Positions 5,540 through 8,497 of a stretch of 8,497 bases of DNA are shown one piece after another (within the stretch, counting starts at the first letter, position 1; every line of letters begins with the position of its first letter). Position numbers and translations under genes: made by a program. The stretch comes from VFMC01 sp037131575 (GTDB taxonomy: Bacteria > Actinomycetota > Acidimicrobiia > Acidimicrobiales > Ilumatobacteraceae): contig JBAXQV010000138.1 in NCBI GenBank assembly GCA_037131575.1, positions 1 through 8,497 on the forward strand, given 5' to 3'. The notes under the pieces were generated by a model. That model made no database searches and was not told the DNA's origin. It worked only from the letters and a program-made list of their open reading frames with translations.

Positions 5540-5545
5540 ACTGTA
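5540..5545 (-). promoter_or_regulatory. Candidate -10 box of a leaderless promoter (glutathione peroxidase)
   Basis: On the minus strand TACAGT is followed by 7 nt (GCCCTCC) and the ATG at 5532. The spacer is CCTCC, the opposite of a Shine-Dalgarno sequence, so a leaderless start is more likely than ribosome-binding-site initiation. The box lies between the ATPase stop and the peroxidase start. No clear -35 box is visible. Confidence 0.45.
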
Positions 5546-5553
5546 TCGGATGC

Positions 5554-7917
5554 TCAGCCGATGCGGTCGCGGTAGTGCTCGGCCACCCGCGAACCCAGTG
5601 CCAACACGGGGTAGGCCGCTGCCACGATGGCCGCCGCCACCGCATAGGCCCAGGCTGCGGTGAGCGGCAGGTCGAAGGTGGAGCGCCCGAACGGCACTAC
5701 GAACGCCAGCACGAACAGCCCAACCATCGCCGATACGAGCGCCTTGCGCACCAGGTTGAGCGGCCGCGAAATGCGCAACAGGTTCTCGAGGGCGATACCA
5801 CCGGCCACCAGCACGGCCACCGTGCGGGCGTGTGGGGCGTCGATCGAATCGTCGAGTTGCGCCAAGGCGAACATCCCCATGGTGGCACCGGCGATGACCA
5901 CACCGGCCGGAATGGCCCGGCCCAACACCCGGCTGAGGAATCCGGGGTGCACGCGTTCGTCGTTGGGTTCGAGGGCGAGGAAGAACGCTGGGATGCCGAT
6001 GGTGCACCAACTCAACAGGGTGAGGTGAATGGGCTGCAACGGGTATGCCAGGGCGAACACACCGGTGAAGATCGACAGCACGATCGAGTACATCGTCTTG
6101 GTGAGGAACAGGCTCGCCACGCGCTCGATGTTGTTGATGACGCGCCGACCTTCGGCCACCACCGCTGGCAATGCCGAGAAGTTCGAGTCGAGCAATACCA
6201 ATTGCGCTACGCCGCGTGTTGCCTCGCTGCCCGACGCCATGGCGATACCGCAGTTGGAATCCTTCAACGCCAGCACGTCGTTCACGCCATCGCCGGTCAT
6301 GGCCACGGTGTGCCCGCGGGCTTGCAGCGCCTGCACCATGGCCCGCTTCTGGTGTGGTGTCACCCGACCGAACACCGACGAACCCTCGACCGCGTCGGCG
6401 AACTCGGCGCTGGTGTCGTCGGTGGGCAGGGTTTGCGCGTTCACGTTGTCGGCCCAGGCAGCCAGCCCCGCGCGGCGAGCCACAGCGCCCACGGTGACGT
6501 TGTTGTCGCCCGAGATCACTTTCAGCGTGACGCCTTGAGCGGCGAAGTAGGCGAGCGTTTCCGGCGCATCGGCGCGCACCACATCTTCCAACATCACCAA
6601 GGCCATCGGGGTCACATCGGGCAGCACGGCGTCGACGGCATCGGGCATGTCGACGGTTGCTTTGGCCAGCACGAGAACTCGGCGTCCTTCGGCTGCCTGC
6701 CCCTCCACCTGGGCGCGCAGGTCGCCGGCGTATGCGGTGGTGAGCACGTTCTCGGGCGCACCGAGTACCCACGAGCCTTGGCCGGCGAAGGTCATCGCAC
6801 TCCACTTGCGTGACGACGAGAACGGCACGCGGCCCGTGGTGTGCCACTGCGATGCAGCGGTGTAGAAGTCGCGGATTGCAACCTGTGTGGCATTGGGGTC
6901 GGGGTCGAGTTGAGCCATGGCGGCGAGTGCCGAGTCGATGAGCGCGCGGTCGCCGGCGAGCACCGCCACCTCGGCCAACTCCATCGAACCCTCGGTGATG
7001 GTGCCCGTCTTGTCGGCGCAGAGCACATCGACGCGAGCGAGCACTTCGATGGCCGGTAGCTCCTGCACGAGACAGCGTCGCTTGGCGAGGCGAACCACAC
7101 CCACTGCGAAGGCGACGCTCGTGAGTAGCACCAACCCTTCGGGCACCATGCCGATGAGGCCGGCCACGGTGGAGATGATTGCGTTCTGCCAACTCTCGTG
7201 ACGCCGCCACAACTGGCTACTGGCCAGCAGGAGGCCCACCGGGATGATGAGGTAACCCACCAGGCGCACGATGCGGTTGATGTCGTTGCGCAGTGGCGAG
7301 TCGACGAGCGTGAACCGGCGTGCCTCCTCGGCGAGCTTCGCGGCGTAGTTCTCGGCGCCAACTTTGGTGATGGCCACGCGCCCCGTGCCGGCCACCACGG
7401 CACTGCCCGACAGCACGTCGTCGCCGGTGAGTTTCACGATGGCATCGGCTTCGCCGGTGAGCAGCGATTCGTCGATCTCGAGGTTGTCGTGCACCAGCAC
7501 CACAGCGTCAGCAACCACCTGCGCGCCGGCGCGCAACTCGACCACGTCGTCGAGCACCAACTCGTGTACCTGGATGTCGACGAGTTCGCCGTTGCGCACG
7601 GCATGTACCCGAGGGGCGGTGACGACGCGCAGCGAATCGAGCACCTTCTTCGCGCGGAGTTCCTGCACGATGCCGATGACGCTGTTGGCCACGATCACAC
7701 CGGCGAAGAGAGCGTTCTTCGGCGACCCGGCCACGATCACCAACCCAGCGAGGATGGCGGTGATGAGGTTGATGGGCGTGAGTACGTTGGCGCGCACGAT
7801 CTGGCTGACTGTGCGTGTGGGGGCCGCAGGAACGGTGTTGACCTGGCCCTTGGCAATTCGATCGGCGACCTCAGCGCTGGTGAGGCCGGTGGTGGGGTCG
7901 GGAACATGCGCGGTCAC
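5554..7917 (-). CDS. ctpE: P-type cation-transporting ATPase, CtpE-like (probably calcium)
   Basis: The 787-residue membrane pump has all core P-type ATPase parts in order. TGEAD (154-158) is the actuator loop, PEGL (259-262) is the M4 ion site, DKTGTIT (302-308) carries the phosphorylated Asp 302, and KWSAM (371-375) with GAPEN (386-390) form the nucleotide site. ISGDN (468-472) and TGDGVND (541-547) form the hinge. Hydrophobic segments fit about ten membrane helices: two pairs (46-64, 67-84; 219-233, 247-272) and six after residue 600. There is no N-terminal heavy-metal domain and no CPC motif. PEGL and six C-terminal helices place it in the P2 group. The wording GMVPEGLVLLTSVAFAVGVV recalls mycobacterial CtpE, a calcium pump, so the symbol is provisional. 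GTG 7917 is chosen: upstream codons run into the divergent gene, and TACCGT lies 8 nt before. Mg2+ or another cation is possible. Confidence 0.88.
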   Translation of the reverse strand: MTAHVPDPTTGLTSAEVADRIAKGQVNTVPAAPTRTVSQIVRANVLTPINLITAILAGLVIVAGSPKNALFAGVIVANSVIGIVQELRAKKVLDSLRVVTAPRVHAVRNGELVDIQVHELVLDDVVELRAGAQVVADAVVLVHDNLEIDESLLTGEADAIVKLTGDDVLSGSAVVAGTGRVAITKVGAENYAAKLAEEARRFTLVDSPLRNDINRIVRLVGYLIIPVGLLLASSQLWRRHESWQNAIISTVAGLIGMVPEGLVLLTSVAFAVGVVRLAKRRCLVQELPAIEVLARVDVLCADKTGTITEGSMELAEVAVLAGDRALIDSALAAMAQLDPDPNATQVAIRDFYTAASQWHTTGRVPFSSSRKWSAMTFAGQGSWVLGAPENVLTTAYAGDLRAQVEGQAAEGRRVLVLAKATVDMPDAVDAVLPDVTPMALVMLEDVVRADAPETLAYFAAQGVTLKVISGDNNVTVGAVARRAGLAAWADNVNAQTLPTDDTSAEFADAVEGSSVFGRVTPHQKRAMVQALQARGHTVAMTGDGVNDVLALKDSNCGIAMASGSEATRGVAQLVLLDSNFSALPAVVAEGRRVINNIERVASLFLTKTMYSIVLSIFTGVFALAYPLQPIHLTLLSWCTIGIPAFFLALEPNDERVHPGFLSRVLGRAIPAGVVIAGATMGMFALAQLDDSIDAPHARTVAVLVAGGIALENLLRISRPLNLVRKALVSAMVGLFVLAFVVPFGRSTFDLPLTAAWAYAVAAAIVAAAYPVLALGSRVAEHYRDRIG

Positions 7918-7925
7918 GGTGCACG

Positions 7926-7931
7926 ACGGTA
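7926..7931 (-). promoter_or_regulatory. Candidate -10 box of a leaderless promoter (P-type ATPase)
   Basis: On the minus strand TACCGT is followed by 8 nt and the GTG at 7917. No Shine-Dalgarno sequence precedes this start. Only 5 bp separate it from the -10 box of the divergent + strand gene. Confidence 0.35.
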
Positions 7932-7936
7932 GCCGG

Positions 7937-7942
7937 TAAGGT
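7937..7942 (+). promoter_or_regulatory. Candidate -10 box of a leaderless promoter (F420/PPOX protein)
   Basis: TAAGGT is followed by 6 nt (CGCTCA) and the ATG at 7949, with no Shine-Dalgarno sequence between. Its -35 region would lie inside the start of the ATPase gene, so the two divergent promoters must overlap. Confidence 0.45.
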
Positions 7943-7948
7943 CGCTCA

Positions 7949-8347
7949 ATGGGCTCGGCTGATATCGCGAAGAACAAGTACGTGTCGATCACCACGCGCA
8001 AGCGCAGCGGCGACACGGTGTCGTCGGCAGTGTGGATCGCGCAGCTTCCCGATGGTCGGCTCGGGTTCACCACGGGCTCCGATTCAGGCAAGGTGAAGCG
8101 AATCCGCAACTTCGCCGATGTCACCCTGCGCCCCTGCGATGCTCGCGGCAAGGTGGCCGATGGCGCCATCGAGGTGCAAGCCGTGGCAAGTGTGCTCACC
8201 GGTGCCGATGTCGAGCCGGTGAAGGCTGCTGTGAAGCAGAAGTATGGCTGGCAGTTCACCATGGTGGAAGTGACGGGCACCCTGCGCGGCTGGTTCAAGA
8301 AGTCCACCGCCGCCGACTGCGCCATCGTCCTCCAACTCACCCCCTGA
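7949..8347 (+). CDS. PPOX-class F420-dependent split-barrel oxidoreductase
   Basis: The 132-residue protein fits the actinobacterial PPOX-class, probably F420-dependent, flavin/deazaflavin oxidoreductases (FDOR-B type). The start AKNKYVSITTRKRSGDTVSS (7-26) is the first strand pair. VWIAQLPDGRLGFTT follows, then GSDSGKVKRIRNFADVTL (43-60), the segment that in this family binds the cofactor phosphate. RPCDARGKV (61-69) is another family signature. KYGWQF and the strand GTLRGWFKK are near the end. It has no signal peptide and should be cytosolic. Substrates of this group are mostly unknown. F420 use would itself point to an actinobacterium or close relative. The gene is divergent from the P-type ATPase, with 31 bp between the start codons, and its stop is followed after 2 bp by the inverted motif array. 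Confidence 0.85.
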   Translation: MGSADIAKNKYVSITTRKRSGDTVSSAVWIAQLPDGRLGFTTGSDSGKVKRIRNFADVTLRPCDARGKVADGAIEVQAVASVLTGADVEPVKAAVKQKYGWQFTMVEVTGTLRGWFKKSTAADCAIVLQLTP

Positions 8348-8349
8348 CC

Positions 8350-8471
8350 CATCCGAGTCGCAAACCGTCATCCGAGTCGCCCGAAGGCACCCGAGTCGTT
8401 TCGGGCACCCTGGGGGCGCCGAAGTACTCGGATGCCGGGAATGACTCGGATGGAGCCGCCTGACTCGGATG
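8350..8471. repeat. Array of six short motifs, three forward and three inverted, about 19 bp apart
   Basis: CATCCGAGTCG occurs at 8350-8360 and 8369-8379, and CACCCGAGTCG at 8388-8398, with starts exactly 19 bp apart. The inverted form follows as TACTCGGATG (8425-8434), GACTCGGATG (8443-8452) and GACTCGGATG (8462-8471), with steps of 18 and 19 bp. A central hairpin CCCGAA/TTCGGG (8380-8405) lies between the two sets. The array begins 2 bp after the stop of the F420/PPOX gene. It could fold into a long cruciform or RNA stem, act as a terminator, or be a set of protein-binding sites. It may continue beyond the window. No gene is seen from 8348 to the end, and the last 27 bases are G-rich. Confidence 0.75.
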
Positions 8472-8497
8472 GGGTGGGGCAGGCGGGGCAGTGCGAG

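Noticed and set aside
4639..6813. Open frame of 724 codons on the + strand
   Set aside because: It is antisense to the RadC-like, peroxidase and ATPase genes. Its translation is low-complexity, His-, Arg- and Gly-rich and shows no domain, as expected opposite high-GC genes.
5489..7210. Open frame of 573 codons on the - strand
   Set aside because: It is an Arg-rich alternative frame inside the ATPase gene, whose own frame has every P-type motif.
7918..8352. N-terminal extension of the ATPase frame by 145 codons
   Set aside because: It lies wholly opposite the F420/PPOX gene and has no resemblance to the ATPase family; the family N-terminus begins near GTG 7917.

Overview
The window is high-GC, densely packed bacterial DNA. 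It most likely comes from an actinobacterium, and Acidimicrobiia would fit best, but I assign that from gene content and not from any marker gene. Supporting signs are an F420-type split-barrel protein, a second PNPOx-like split-barrel protein, a CtpE-like P-type ATPase, a DUF4332 helix-hairpin-helix protein, and several start codons preceded at 6-8 nt by a TANNNT box with no Shine-Dalgarno sequence, as expected for leaderless transcripts. No rRNA, tRNA, mobile element or CRISPR array is visible.

Layout: on the + strand are a DUF4332 protein (16-423), an intergenic region with a minus-strand G-run cluster and two related hairpin repeats (439-588), a TPR-like hypothetical (611-1096), then a nitroreductase and a malonyl-CoA synthetase (MatB-like) that overlap by one base (1151-3258), and a small PNPOx-like protein (3268-3588). 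A convergent block on the - strand follows, in transcription order: P-type ATPase (7917-5554), glutathione peroxidase (5532-5062), a RadC/JAB-like protein of unknown role (4994-4473) and an SDR oxidoreductase (4476-3598). Divergent from the ATPase on the + strand is an F420/PPOX-class split-barrel protein (7949-8347). Its stop is followed at once by six 10-11 bp motifs in two opposed sets of three.

The most important finding is the glutathione peroxidase. Its reading frame is interrupted by an in-frame TGA exactly at the catalytic position of the family (NVASY-U-GLT). Fourteen bases after that TGA lies a perfect 7-bp hairpin with a GGTC loop, which matches the geometry of bacterial SECIS elements. 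As I recall it, the apical sequence GCAGGTCTGC is the same as in the E. coli fdhF SECIS. The gene therefore reads as a selenoprotein of 156 residues with a Sec-Gln-Trp-Asn catalytic tetrad. Ordinary gene calling would leave only a 98-residue fragment without the active site.

How the genes may work together: nitroreductase and matB are translationally coupled, as are the RadC-like protein and the SDR. The peroxidase seems to have its own leaderless promoter although it lies 21 bp after the ATPase. There is no obvious single pathway. Redox enzymes are over-represented (nitroreductase, two split-barrel flavin/F420-type proteins, SDR, peroxidase).
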